The notes beneath the pieces were generated by a model. It saw only the letters and a list, made by a program, of their open reading frames with translations, was not told where the DNA came from and searched no databases. A program made the position numbers and the translations under genes. From assembly GCA_009929375.1 (NCBI GenBank), contig SAAO01000012.1, positions 1-64,000 of the forward strand: 64,000 bases of DNA. The letters are read 5' to 3'. Positions 36,721-46,628 of the stretch are shown here, piece after piece (the first letter of the stretch is position 1; the number at the start of each line of letters is the position of its first letter). Origin of the DNA: Bacteroidia bacterium. GTDB taxonomy: Bacteria > Bacteroidota > Bacteroidia > Bacteroidales > Paludibacteraceae.

Positions 36721-37173
36721 TCAATCATCAAAAAGATATTTCTCATCGAATTCAATGCCGTTTTCTATAAGCAATGTACGAAGCTCATCTTCAAAAGTTA
36801 CTTTTTTGTGATGTTCTTTCTGAGATTTTATATAGTTTATTATCATATCTTTATCTTTCAAATTATATGAAATGCTGCAATATCCTTCTGCCCACGAGTC
36901 GAATTTTGGAAATTGCCCGGATGCTTTTATCCATTTATTTGTTGCTGTTTTTATTTCCTTTACAAAATCGCCAACACCAATACTTGAATGTAAATCACAA
37001 AAAATGTGGATATGGTTTTCAATACCATTTATTCTGTACAACACTGTTTTTCTGTTCTTTATAACACCAAAAATGTATTTATATAATTCTTCGTGATGGA
37101 CTTCTGGGAGTGTGTTTTTTCGGCTTTTAGTGCAAAATACAATGTGATGTAAGGACTGACGATAACTATTCAT
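36721..37173 (-). CDS. IS200/IS605-type Y1 (HUH) transposase, possibly a REP-associated tyrosine transposase
   Basis: 150 residues, Y1_Tnp family. The HUH metal motif is HIHIF in GIENHIHIF (about 50-58) and the catalytic Tyr is in NYIKSQKEHH (about 116-125). Such enzymes cut single-stranded DNA next to hairpins. It stands alone: there is no tnpB and the EVE gene follows within five bases, leaving no room for a normal right end of an IS200 element. The 200 bases upstream are packed with hairpins, which points to a domesticated, repeat-mobilising enzyme rather than a complete insertion sequence. Confidence 0.82.
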   Translation of the reverse strand: MNSYRQSLHHIVFCTKSRKNTLPEVHHEELYKYIFGVIKNRKTVLYRINGIENHIHIFCDLHSSIGVGDFVKEIKTATNKWIKASGQFPKFDSWAEGYCSISYNLKDKDMIINYIKSQKEHHKKVTFEDELRTLLIENGIEFDEKYLFDD

Positions 37174-37231
37174 ACGATTAAATGTTTGATTTGAAATTGT
37201 TAGTTTATGATTGCAAATGCAAATATAATAA

Positions 37232-37445
37232 AAACTCTGTAAGAGTTTGCTGTGCGTAACCCCCAGTGAAACTGGGGGATGTGCAAAAAACCAACATATA
37301 GAACTCCGTAGGAGTTCACTACCACTATCATAGTAATTTGCTGCTCGAGGGTGTTGGTAAACTCCTACGGAGTTTTTAGGTGTCTTTATTCTCTTTTTCC
37401 CCCAGATAAATCTGGGGGTTATGCAACGTAAACACCTACGGTGTT
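37232..37445. repeat. Mirrored hairpin mosaic (REP-like)
   Basis: Six short hairpins of two kinds. Type A: 37232-37248, 37301-37317, 37359-37375 and 37431-37445 (core AACTCC-GTA-GGAGTT; the first and last are variants). Type B: 37260-37278 and 37399-37418 (CCCCCAG and CTGGGGG arms). Loop GTA in the first two A units becomes TAC in the last two, so the order A-B-A is followed by its reverse complement. Conserved bases TAACCCCCAG join A and B in both halves. The block sits between the transposase and methyltransferase genes. Confidence 0.8.
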
Positions 37446-37449
37446 CTAT

Positions 37450-40400
37450 TTACCGCAAACCATACAATTCCAAGTAATCATCGCTCTTACCCAATGCCCG
37501 CAAGTTGGCTTTTTGGGCGGCCGATAGCTTGGGGTAACGCCTTGCATACCAGTTTTCTACTTCTTCCACATCTTCGGCATTTAATCCGTACGCTTCGTAC
37601 ACCAATTTGTCTATTTCGATTTGTTCGTGACTGGCGTAATCATATCGCGGGTTTGACTGTTGCTTTGAAATTATTATTTCAACTAATTTGTTTAATTTAG
37701 TGAGTCTAATAGTTATAGATAATTCCTTTTGGCAATCAACATGACTACTTACAGTATGATTAATTATTGTTCTCATAAAGAATTTACAAAGTTTTGAGGA
37801 TAATATTCCTAATAAAATTTCACTTTCTATCTTCGATATTATGGTCGAACCTTTTTGGTCAAATACAGAACTAAAATTCAATCTATAAGTTGGTGAATAC
37901 TCTCCTGTATCAGAAAATGAAATGCCTTTCAAAAAATAATATGGTTTATTTCTTGGATAAGGTTTTGTTGAATTTTCAAAAAGAAGTTTTTCGTTTATTA
38001 AAGCATCTGCACATTTTTCAGACCAATCAAGAAAATACTGTGCTTCAACATAGTAGTTAGGTAACCAACCTGCATTAGAGTCACTTTCTCCTCCTTTATC
38101 ATAAGGAATGATATATCTTCCTTCAAAATAACGATTTGATTTTTTATTGGTTCTGCTTATTCCTTTATTAATAATCTCATTACGTAATTTTTCATCATCA
38201 CGTATTGTAATTAAATCATCTTGTGTCATAAGAAATTCAGAATAATCATCAATGCTTCGATAATTACCACGCATTTCTGGGTTTTGAAATAAATATGAAT
38301 CGTTGTCTCCAGTTTGTAATCCAACTTTTACATCCGCTATATCCCCCAATTTTACCACTTCAATTTCTTTCCCATTCAATGTTATTGTTCGCACATCTAC
38401 TTGTTTTCCACCAATTTCTTTAATTTCTTTCATTGGTTTGTTAGTTGGGTCATTGCCATCATTCATTAGGGCAAACAATTTGGGTGACGCTACAAAAAAC
38501 GGCAAATTACTATTGGTACGAATTAATGATTGTGGATAGCGGTAAATGGCATATTCAGCATTTGAAATATCGGGTGCATTTTCCGCTATTTTTGTTTGGT
38601 TCAGTATTTCCACAAAGCGGTCGTAATTATCGTGTATGCTAATGTTGGTCATATCTGCCATTAGGCAAATGTGATTATCGTCCATTTCCCGTTGCGTATT
38701 CCGCTCTGCAATCATTATCACCGTATTTACCGTTGCACGGAAAGTGTCGGGGTGTACACGAATCATTTTGTGTACGTAGTTTTGCATCAGCAGTTTGCGG
38801 AGTGGCAAGTGACTTTTAATAGTCATAAACGTATCGCTTACAATAAATGCCAATATACCACCAGGTTTCAGAGGCGTTGGCGTTTCAAAATTGCTCAAAA
38901 ATCGGGCAATAAATGCACCGTAAGGGTCTTTGCTTTGAACCATTAAAGATGTGCATACATCGTCCGAAATTTTCATACCACCATAAGGGGGATTGCCCAT
39001 TACACAATCGAAACCGCCATGCTCTTTGAGTTCGGGAAAAAAGAAATCTACATTAAAAAATGGTGCAGCCAAGGTGCTGTGTGTAAACCAATGACGGAGT
39101 AATTCTTTGTTTTGTCCGCTTACACGCTTGCCTGTTATCTGAAATGAGAAGTTTGGAAATGCCGCATCTAAAATTTCTATAATCTCGTTAGCAATGGTTT
39201 CGCGTTCTTCGTGACTAATATCAGGTTGGTAATACTTTGCCCGAGCTTCAGTCAATTGCTCTATATATGCATCGCTAAACATGTCTGGTTTGGTGCTTTT
39301 CAAACTATCGGCACAAATAATTTTGGTTTCGATATTTGGCATGGGTGTAATGCCATTCTCCGTTTTCTGGTCGATAAGCAACGAAATGAAGAAACGTAAT
39401 TTGGTAATCTGAACTGCCATGGGTTGAATATCTATGCCGTAAATGCTGTCGCGGATGATTCCAAGTTTACGTCCATAGTCGTCGAGATGCGTACTGAGCA
39501 CTTTCTTAAATTCAGTTCGTTGGGCCACATCTACATTATTCAATTTCAATTCTATCCACAACTCATTATGTGGGTCAACCATTTTCAGAATATCTACCAT
39601 GCGATGCAACATACCCATTGGAAATGCTCCCGACCCGCACGCAGGGTCTAACATTTTGAATTTATCCAAACCATTCACTATCGCTTTGCAAAACAACTTG
39701 TTATCTGTATGTAGAATATTAAAATAGACTAAATCGCTTACTTGTTTGCGTATATTGGTCAGTGTGGGGTATTTATCGGTAATGTATTTTACAAGGTACA
39801 AAAACAAACTATCGTTTACCATTTCGAAAATATTTTTTCGTGGCGTATAATAACTTCCGGTTAGTTTTCGAATGCTTTTGATAGTACTTTCATCGAGGTT
39901 TGGGTCTAACTCAGCCAATAGGTTTTCGAATACCAATCCTAACATTTCGGGGTCGAGTGCAATATCTTCCTCGAATGGAGTGTTTTCGTCTAAAGTAAAT
40001 TTGTACGATTTCAGAATACCATTTAACCCTTTGTGTTCCACTGACTGGACTTCTGTTTTGGCTCTTGCTCCTCTACCTGTAGTTACTACTTCATCTATCT
40101 CGATACCATAAAACAGAAAGTTAGGTATATTAATGACGGCATCTTCTATGCTTTCTTTCGCATTATCTTCATCTAATTTATCAAAAATACCACCATTGAG
40201 ATAAGGTATTTGAGTGAACCATTCAATATCTAATTCGGGATGTAAATACTTTTTCCATCCAAAGTCTTTCATCGATTTCTTATCTTTTTGATTCAGAGCA
40301 TTGAAAAAGATATTTTGCAATACTCCCCGATAATACGAATTACTTTTCAGAAAATTCGCTTCGTCAATGTCAATGGTCAGTTTGTATTTATTTCCTTCCC

Positions 40401-41211
40401 AGTTCGTTAATTCAAGTAGCTGTGGTTTAATCAGTCCTTTTTCTTTTACAAACCAACAAAACAGAGTACGTGCTAATAGCCTGACTAAAAAGTTTTTAGT
40501 GTTTTCATTTGCGTCAATATAATTCGGTTTTATGGGTAGCTTAATATTCTGAATGGCATAATAAAACCAATCTTGTAAATCGCCATAAAACTGGTCGTTC
40601 AATGCTTGAACTGAGAATTTTGTTTGCCAAAATTTGTGTAGTTTATTATAAGAATCTACGTTTTGCCCTGTAATTTTTAAATCTGAAAGAATTTTCAGAT
40701 GAGCAGCATGTGTCTTTTCAACTACTATATCTTTCAGCATGGTGATTTTTCCAATTTTCTCACCATTACGCCATGTTTGCACATAATCTTTGCGTTCGGT
40801 TGTTGCAAAGGCAATTTCATTTCCATATTTAAAAACCACAGCCACAGGCATTTTCTTACTTATTCGGTTGAATGCGCGTGTGAGCTCGGACAGTTCGCTT
40901 CGGGTGGGTTGTTTGCTAAGTTCCAAGGCAAAAACCATCAAACCTTCGTAGCTTTTATCGCTTTCTTTGATGGCTTCGGTATAAGTGTACGACGAACTAT
41001 TTTCGGTCTGAAAAACGGCATTATCTACTAAACCAACAAAATAGGTTTTGGTTACGGAGTTGAAAATCAGATTCTCTTTGTAATATTCCCGAAGGACATC
41101 TTTTGCAGGAAGCGATTCGGAAGTATTGGAGTTTAAACGAATACCTAATTGTTCGAAAAAATTAGTTGTAGCTTCAAAAAGTGTAGCCGTTGAGAACAGA
41201 GATAAATTCAT
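37450..41211 (-). CDS. Eco57I-type N6-adenine DNA methyltransferase
   Basis: 1253 residues. The gamma-class adenine methyltransferase core has the SAM motif DPACGSG at 522-528 and the catalytic NPPY at 740-743, preceded by GSYYTPR (452-458) and YGIDIQPMAV (591-600). A C-terminal target-recognition region (about 940-1200) contains a LGDIADVKVGLQTGDN block typical of such domains. The N-terminal ~400 residues have an ELSKQPTRSELSELTRAFNR stretch (95-114) and an RNGEKIGKITMLKDI stretch, seen in methylases encoded with helicases; no PD-(D/E)xK motif is evident to me. It starts five bases after the helicase stop and probably marks host DNA for the system. Confidence 0.9.
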   Translation of the reverse strand: MNLSLFSTATLFEATTNFFEQLGIRLNSNTSESLPAKDVLREYYKENLIFNSVTKTYFVGLVDNAVFQTENSSSYTYTEAIKESDKSYEGLMVFALELSKQPTRSELSELTRAFNRISKKMPVAVVFKYGNEIAFATTERKDYVQTWRNGEKIGKITMLKDIVVEKTHAAHLKILSDLKITGQNVDSYNKLHKFWQTKFSVQALNDQFYGDLQDWFYYAIQNIKLPIKPNYIDANENTKNFLVRLLARTLFCWFVKEKGLIKPQLLELTNWEGNKYKLTIDIDEANFLKSNSYYRGVLQNIFFNALNQKDKKSMKDFGWKKYLHPELDIEWFTQIPYLNGGIFDKLDEDNAKESIEDAVINIPNFLFYGIEIDEVVTTGRGARAKTEVQSVEHKGLNGILKSYKFTLDENTPFEEDIALDPEMLGLVFENLLAELDPNLDESTIKSIRKLTGSYYTPRKNIFEMVNDSLFLYLVKYITDKYPTLTNIRKQVSDLVYFNILHTDNKLFCKAIVNGLDKFKMLDPACGSGAFPMGMLHRMVDILKMVDPHNELWIELKLNNVDVAQRTEFKKVLSTHLDDYGRKLGIIRDSIYGIDIQPMAVQITKLRFFISLLIDQKTENGITPMPNIETKIICADSLKSTKPDMFSDAYIEQLTEARAKYYQPDISHEERETIANEIIEILDAAFPNFSFQITGKRVSGQNKELLRHWFTHSTLAAPFFNVDFFFPELKEHGGFDCVMGNPPYGGMKISDDVCTSLMVQSKDPYGAFIARFLSNFETPTPLKPGGILAFIVSDTFMTIKSHLPLRKLLMQNYVHKMIRVHPDTFRATVNTVIMIAERNTQREMDDNHICLMADMTNISIHDNYDRFVEILNQTKIAENAPDISNAEYAIYRYPQSLIRTNSNLPFFVASPKLFALMNDGNDPTNKPMKEIKEIGGKQVDVRTITLNGKEIEVVKLGDIADVKVGLQTGDNDSYLFQNPEMRGNYRSIDDYSEFLMTQDDLITIRDDEKLRNEIINKGISRTNKKSNRYFEGRYIIPYDKGGESDSNAGWLPNYYVEAQYFLDWSEKCADALINEKLLFENSTKPYPRNKPYYFLKGISFSDTGEYSPTYRLNFSSVFDQKGSTIISKIESEILLGILSSKLCKFFMRTIINHTVSSHVDCQKELSITIRLTKLNKLVEIIISKQQSNPRYDYASHEQIEIDKLVYEAYGLNAEDVEEVENWYARRYPKLSAAQKANLRALGKSDDYLELYGLR

Positions 41212-41216
41212 AAGTT

Positions 41217-44200
41217 TTACTTGTTAGAGATTACAAACCAATTGATTAAATCGAAATTATCTTTTTTGTATTTATCTTCGAGTTTTTTCTGTGTAGGCGA
41301 AATTTTTTGAGGAGGCAATGTTCCTGAGAATAAATCCTGTATTTGATTTACCGAAACGGGTGCAGCCTGATTTTCGACCCATTGACTTACTGAGTTGGCT
41401 ATTTTGCTTAAAATAACCGAGTCGCCTTGTTCAATATTTCGAGGCACAAAGCGTGTTTCGGCTTTGTGCCATTTAAGAAAAGCAAGAATTTCCTGATTGT
41501 TGTTCAGCACCAATTCCTTTTTGCAGGAATCGTTATAGCAGTTATGTATCAAATGAATTTCATCATACACATGATTTTTAGCTTCGTCGGGGCGACGAGG
41601 ATAACCCAAAACAGCGATGACACTTTCGGGCATTTCGCGCCATTTTTTATTCGGGCGGAACTTAAAACCAGAATAAACGCCATTAGGTATTTTCTGAAAG
41701 AATTCTTCGTTCTTTTTGAAAAACTCAAATAATTCCTGTCGGAATTGCTCTAACGATAAATCATTAAGCCCTAGTGTTTCGTCGCTGGTTTCTAAATCGT
41801 CCCACGTAATTTGCAGTTGTTGCAGCATCTTTTGAGCTTGTTTGGGCAGTAATGGATTTTCTTCCACCATGCGTTCAAATTCGGGCGTTAGTTTATCGTC
41901 CAACTCCGTACCAACCACACTCATCAACGCCATTCGGTTTTCTACTCTCGATTTTAAGCGCAGGTAATCTTCGTAGTTTTTCCCCGGCCAAAAGTTAATG
42001 CCTTTTATTATTTTGTTGGGTGAACCCAAGCGGTCGATACGCCCCATGCGCTGAATAAGTCGAACCGGATTCCAATGTATGTCGTAATTTACTACCGTGT
42101 CGCAATCCTGCAAGTTTTGACCCTCGCTCAAACAATCGGTAGCAATCAGAATATCAATAGGTTGGTCAATCTTTTTGAAAGTGGTTTTGTCGTATTTTTG
42201 TACAAGTTCCAACCATTTTTCATACGACACTTTCCAACGTTCTCCATTTTTGTACTCGTTGCCCAAATTGGCTTGCGTGTACATCCAACTCCAATCTTTT
42301 TCGTTGTAGAGTTTAGTGAAAGGTGCAAATCGCTCCAATATCGGTTCAAACTTATTGCCAATATAGCCATCGTTCGTTTGGCTTATCGAACCCGAAACAA
42401 AAGCCACATTCCGGAATCCTTTGTTATTTAATTCGTCGTAAAGAAACTGGGCAGTGTCTTTAAATACGGTGAAAACCAATATCTTTTTGTTCTTTGATTT
42501 TTGCTTGGCTTGAATATGTTCTATCAGTTTATCTAACTTTTCATCGGTTGCATTTCCGGCTCTGTATGCTGTTTCGTATTGTTCCAGATTTACTTGTAGC
42601 TTTTTCAGTTTTACTACATCAGCTTCCAAGTGTTTACGAAATACATCAATATTGGTAATGGCAGAAAGTGATATTGGATTCTTTTTGCCCAATGTAATAG
42701 GTTGTATTTCTGCTTCGTTGTTTTCGGCAGCAGTTTCTTCTAATTCGTCCTGTTCATCTTCGGTAAACTCTTCTTCAAGTTCGGCATCTTCTTTCAATCG
42801 AATAAAAGTATCTACTTTGTTAAGTGCATTAATATGATGATTCAAGATGTTTTCTACTGTTACTTTAAACGAAAACCAACTGGATTCCAATCGTTTCATC
42901 AACAGCATATACATCATTTTTACCAAAAACTTTTCGCGTTGTTTGGGGTTTTCCAATACACTTTCTACTTTTAGGTCTTTAATGTATTCCGATGGGCGAT
43001 AGGCAGTTAAGTTTACACGCAAGGCATTTAAAATATCATCGAACGATTTTAAATCTCCAAAATTTTCGGGTGCTACATATTCGTTTATTGGGTCGGCTTT
43101 TCGGGGGAAGTTCATTTCGCCAAATTCGCCTTCAATCAGCTTTCGGGTTCGAGCAACTATTAATGCATCAGTTAGTTTCTCAAATTTTGCAGGGAGTTTA
43201 TTTATAAAGTCTGCAATTTTACGGTCGCTGGTAGCCGACCATTCACCAAAGTCCTTTTGTGCAGTTCGAAATACATTTTCGAGACTCTCAATTTCTAATT
43301 CCGAATCTTTAAAACCATCATCCAAACCCTTTGTCATCAATTTAAACTGATTACGAATGTCCATCAGTTTGTTATTGATAGGCGTAGCCGATAATTGCAA
43401 TACTTTTATGTCACGGTTTTTTCGCTCGGGCAACAACACTTTTTCCACCAAAAACTTGTATCGCGACGATTTGTCGTTGCGTAAGTTATGGCTTTCGTCA
43501 ATTACAATCAGTAGTTTTTGTTTGCGTTGTATTCGGCCCAAACTAAAGTCCGGATAATTTGAAGTGAGCCTTTCGTCCTGTAAATCGGTGTGATTGCGTA
43601 CAAAATATTCCAATTCATCATTGTCGAAACGGGAACCGCTATGTGCACGGTATTGCTCCCAGTTATTGCGAAGTTTTTTAGGACAAAACAGGATTACGGT
43701 ATATCCTTTTATTTCGAAATACTTCATTACAGCCAATGCAGTCCATGTTTTACCCAAACCTACAGCATCGGCAAGTATCGCTCCATTAAACTTTTGAAGC
43801 ATCTTAATCAGACTGATTGCTCCTTTTTGTTGATAAGGAAAAAGCGTTTTGTAAATATCAGTTTCTTCTAAGTGAGCAATTTCACGCTTGAACTCGGCAT
43901 CGGTCGAGAGCGAAAGTAAATCATCTTTGAAAAGTTCGTACAAAACCTTGTAATACAAATCGATAGGTTCCCAAGGCTTCCATAAGTTGGTAATGAGTTC
44001 AATTAAATGCTGTTTTACATCAACTCTTGTTTTGTCGGGCAATTCAATTTTATCTTCGGCAACTTTATCCCATTGATTTTTGAACCACTTTTTTAGCTCT
44101 TTAAACTCATTGTCGTTGCCGGTTGTGGCGGTATTTAATTCAATATTACTACTTTCTTTTAAACCTAAACCAGCATCAGTGAGATTGGAACTTCCAATAA

Positions 44201-44594
44201 TTTCGTAATTTTTACGTGCATCCTTATCGGTATAAATATAGGCTTTGGCATGACAAAAATTTCGTTGCGTTGATTTCACAGCAACTTTTTCTTGTTGTAA
44301 AAATTCTACTGCTTTGAGAGCTGAATTACTTAACGATAGCGTACTTTCAATACCCGCATCGCCATTTAGTAAATCAACTACACGGTTCAATTGATTTTCA
44401 TCCTGCATTAAATTTCCCAAAATCATACGGAATTTCTCAGCCTGATTCATTTCTTCGTGCATTAACGCAAGCGCATGCACCGAGAAAAATCCGGTAACTA
44501 AATCTAATTCACCCTTTTCGGTGTAATTTTTCAGAAAATCGAATACTTTGTAGTATTCACTGTCTTCCGTTTTGGTTTTGTTGTCAAGCAGCAT
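41217..44594 (-). CDS. PLD-nuclease/SNF2-helicase fusion protein
   Basis: 1125 residues. The N-terminal PLD-type domain has His115-x-Lys117 and GSSN at 134-137. The SF2/SNF2 motor follows: Walker A DAVGLGKT (276-283), DESH (366-369), SATP (402-405), and in lobe 2 TDCLSEGQNLQ with QRMGRIDR (848-855). An acidic insert (about 601-630) separates the lobes. This is the architecture of restriction and defence helicases that translocate on DNA and cut with a PLD active site. The three lobe-2 arginines and all ATPase motifs look intact. It lies 25 bases after the TPR gene and five bases before the methyltransferase. Confidence 0.9.
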   Translation of the reverse strand: MLLDNKTKTEDSEYYKVFDFLKNYTEKGELDLVTGFFSVHALALMHEEMNQAEKFRMILGNLMQDENQLNRVVDLLNGDAGIESTLSLSNSALKAVEFLQQEKVAVKSTQRNFCHAKAYIYTDKDARKNYEIIGSSNLTDAGLGLKESSNIELNTATTGNDNEFKELKKWFKNQWDKVAEDKIELPDKTRVDVKQHLIELITNLWKPWEPIDLYYKVLYELFKDDLLSLSTDAEFKREIAHLEETDIYKTLFPYQQKGAISLIKMLQKFNGAILADAVGLGKTWTALAVMKYFEIKGYTVILFCPKKLRNNWEQYRAHSGSRFDNDELEYFVRNHTDLQDERLTSNYPDFSLGRIQRKQKLLIVIDESHNLRNDKSSRYKFLVEKVLLPERKNRDIKVLQLSATPINNKLMDIRNQFKLMTKGLDDGFKDSELEIESLENVFRTAQKDFGEWSATSDRKIADFINKLPAKFEKLTDALIVARTRKLIEGEFGEMNFPRKADPINEYVAPENFGDLKSFDDILNALRVNLTAYRPSEYIKDLKVESVLENPKQREKFLVKMMYMLLMKRLESSWFSFKVTVENILNHHINALNKVDTFIRLKEDAELEEEFTEDEQDELEETAAENNEAEIQPITLGKKNPISLSAITNIDVFRKHLEADVVKLKKLQVNLEQYETAYRAGNATDEKLDKLIEHIQAKQKSKNKKILVFTVFKDTAQFLYDELNNKGFRNVAFVSGSISQTNDGYIGNKFEPILERFAPFTKLYNEKDWSWMYTQANLGNEYKNGERWKVSYEKWLELVQKYDKTTFKKIDQPIDILIATDCLSEGQNLQDCDTVVNYDIHWNPVRLIQRMGRIDRLGSPNKIIKGINFWPGKNYEDYLRLKSRVENRMALMSVVGTELDDKLTPEFERMVEENPLLPKQAQKMLQQLQITWDDLETSDETLGLNDLSLEQFRQELFEFFKKNEEFFQKIPNGVYSGFKFRPNKKWREMPESVIAVLGYPRRPDEAKNHVYDEIHLIHNCYNDSCKKELVLNNNQEILAFLKWHKAETRFVPRNIEQGDSVILSKIANSVSQWVENQAAPVSVNQIQDLFSGTLPPQKISPTQKKLEDKYKKDNFDLINWFVISNK

Positions 44595-44619
44595 AAATTC
44601 TTAGTATTAATGATTTCTT

Positions 44620-46596
44620 TTAATTCCCCCCATTTCTCACACCCCTTGCCAGCAGATATTCTTCGTGGTAGGGCAGTTGTAGTTGCATAAGTACTTCGGG
44701 TAAGGCTATAGCAAAGCTCACGTAGTAGTAGGCAAGTATTTGGTAGCCGCTGAATGTTTTGTTGGGTATCGTTTTTAGTTTGTAGCCTGTGAATTCAGGG
44801 TCGTAGCCTTTGGTGCCTTGTTGTGCTATGTCGAAAGCTATTTTTTTGATTTCCTCAGTTGGCATTCCTTCAAAATACTCTAAGGCTTCGACCATAAATA
44901 CTACTACTTCGGGGTTTGTGCCTTTTTCTTTTTGATTTTTCAGGAATATTTTTGTTTCGGCTTCCGGGTCAATAGTTTCATCGTTTGTTATTCCCAAAAA
45001 CTTTTCGAACACATTCAGTAACTCCTGTTGTTTGCTGTCTTTTGAGCGATGTGCATTTTCGTCAACAAGTTCAAAATAATCGCTCAACTGCAAATCATCT
45101 GCCCAATGTTGCACCAACTCATATTCTTCAGCCGGTTCTTTATCATCTTTGTATTGGAGATATTCTTCGAAAAAAGAGGTGGCTTGTTTTAACTCTGCGG
45201 TTGTGGGTTTAAATTCGCTCACTAAGTCAATTCCAAACAATTCCCGGAACTGCATGGCGTTAACCATGCTATATATTTTATTTTTTGATACAATTTCTTT
45301 TGGGGTAACTTCGGTTACTTTTTGGTCGGTTACCGACTGTATAGCTTCCATTAGTAAATTGTAAGCAGAAATAAACTGATAAGGTTGCAGTTCCTGAAAA
45401 TCGGTGTACAACATGTTTTCAACAAATAAATCGATGGGCGTATTATACACTAATAAATTCACGCCATCGAAAAGTCCGTTAATGTAGTTTGTAATCTGAT
45501 TTTCGGGCACTCCCATCCGCTTCAATTTCTGAACGGTGGGTTGCGTCCATTTGTCGAATGCATTTCTGTGCTTCGAATGCGAAACGAAAAGTTTGTTTAC
45601 ATCACTGTTTCGGGCATCAATAACCAATTTGAGATGCACCAATTCATGCATTATCAAATGTTCGATAGCCGGATAGTTTGGTTTAAATTTTACAGTGTGT
45701 TTTGTGGTATGGTAGTTTTCTGCAAATTCAAATTTTGCAGCAGTTAATATTTCTGCATCGGGTATTATTTCAATTTCCTTTCCGCACTCAATTTCAAGTT
45801 GTCGGCGATATTTCCTGTATGTTTTCTTTCCGGTATCGGTCGAAATAATATTTCGAGCAACAGAAAATGCCTGTCGAATGGAGTTATTGTATAGCTGATC
45901 TTTTACTTTGTTCAGTCTTATAGCTTGTACAGTACTGTAAAATGCCGATTGTAAATCATTTTCAATTTCAGCAATCATTCCCAATGCAAAATGTGTATTG
46001 GGGTAGTTGCTATTAATTTTCATTGCCTCCCCAAAGTATTTTTTTGCTTCAGCAATTTTCCCCTGCTGCATTAAGTTTGCGCCGATATTATTGAGTGATA
46101 TATTATCGTTCGGGTTGTTTTTTTGCGCCTGGTCATAATACTTCATTGCTGTTGTAATATCATCCCTGAATTTTGCAAATATATTACCCATCATAAGCAG
46201 TGCCCACGCATTTTTGGGGTTCCAGCGCAAAGCATCAATCAGGCAATTTATAGCCTCATCCTGGTCGCCTTCATCCGATAGAATTTGCCCCATTATGCGA
46301 TGATATTCCGAATTTGTAGGGTTTTCAGCTATAAGCTTCGTAAGGATAGGTTTCGCATCTTTGTAGTTGCCTTTCTCGCAAAGCGAAATGACACGTTGGT
46401 AATCTGTTTCGTGTCGTTGAATGGTGTTTATATCAATTTCAACAACTATCAGGTCGTTGTCAATTGTAACTTTAGGTTTGAATTGATTGTAGGTGTAATA
46501 ATCAGATAATGTTTTGATTATGTGATTATCGTCGCTGTTGGTAAGCTCGGGGAATAAAGTATATAGGAAGTCTTCCTTCGGAAAAATGATTTTCAT
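44620..46596 (-). CDS. TPR protein with an HExxH (zincin-like) domain
   Basis: 658 residues, first gene of the island operon. Residues about 65-235 form four or five TPR-like repeats (AWALLMMGNIF, IGANLMQQGKIAEAKKYF). Residues about 255-345 hold a zincin-like unit with HELVH at 317-321, a metalloprotease zinc-binding signature. The C-terminal ~300 residues are helical and unassigned. No signal peptide, so it is cytoplasmic. In this context it could be a protease effector or a TPR sensor, but I know no defence system with exactly this protein. A role in cell physiology cannot be excluded. Confidence 0.75.
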   Translation of the reverse strand: MKIIFPKEDFLYTLFPELTNSDDNHIIKTLSDYYTYNQFKPKVTIDNDLIVVEIDINTIQRHETDYQRVISLCEKGNYKDAKPILTKLIAENPTNSEYHRIMGQILSDEGDQDEAINCLIDALRWNPKNAWALLMMGNIFAKFRDDITTAMKYYDQAQKNNPNDNISLNNIGANLMQQGKIAEAKKYFGEAMKINSNYPNTHFALGMIAEIENDLQSAFYSTVQAIRLNKVKDQLYNNSIRQAFSVARNIISTDTGKKTYRKYRRQLEIECGKEIEIIPDAEILTAAKFEFAENYHTTKHTVKFKPNYPAIEHLIMHELVHLKLVIDARNSDVNKLFVSHSKHRNAFDKWTQPTVQKLKRMGVPENQITNYINGLFDGVNLLVYNTPIDLFVENMLYTDFQELQPYQFISAYNLLMEAIQSVTDQKVTEVTPKEIVSKNKIYSMVNAMQFRELFGIDLVSEFKPTTAELKQATSFFEEYLQYKDDKEPAEEYELVQHWADDLQLSDYFELVDENAHRSKDSKQQELLNVFEKFLGITNDETIDPEAETKIFLKNQKEKGTNPEVVVFMVEALEYFEGMPTEEIKKIAFDIAQQGTKGYDPEFTGYKLKTIPNKTFSGYQILAYYYVSFAIALPEVLMQLQLPYHEEYLLARGVRNGGN

Positions 46597-46628
46597 TGGC
46601 TTTAGCTTACGCTTTCAGCCATTGGTCA

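Noticed and set aside
36721-37173. Complete IS200 insertion sequence
   Set aside because: The EVE gene starts five bases after the transposase stop, so a normal right end cannot fit.
37232-37445. CRISPR-like array
   Set aside because: Units are 15-20 base hairpins of two kinds with irregular spacing and mirrored order; no equal spacers and no cas genes.
37450-46596. DISARM or BREX as the name of the island operon
   Set aside because: drmA, drmB (DISARM) and pglZ, brxC (BREX) are absent, and the PLD and helicase are fused. Only a partial likeness remains.
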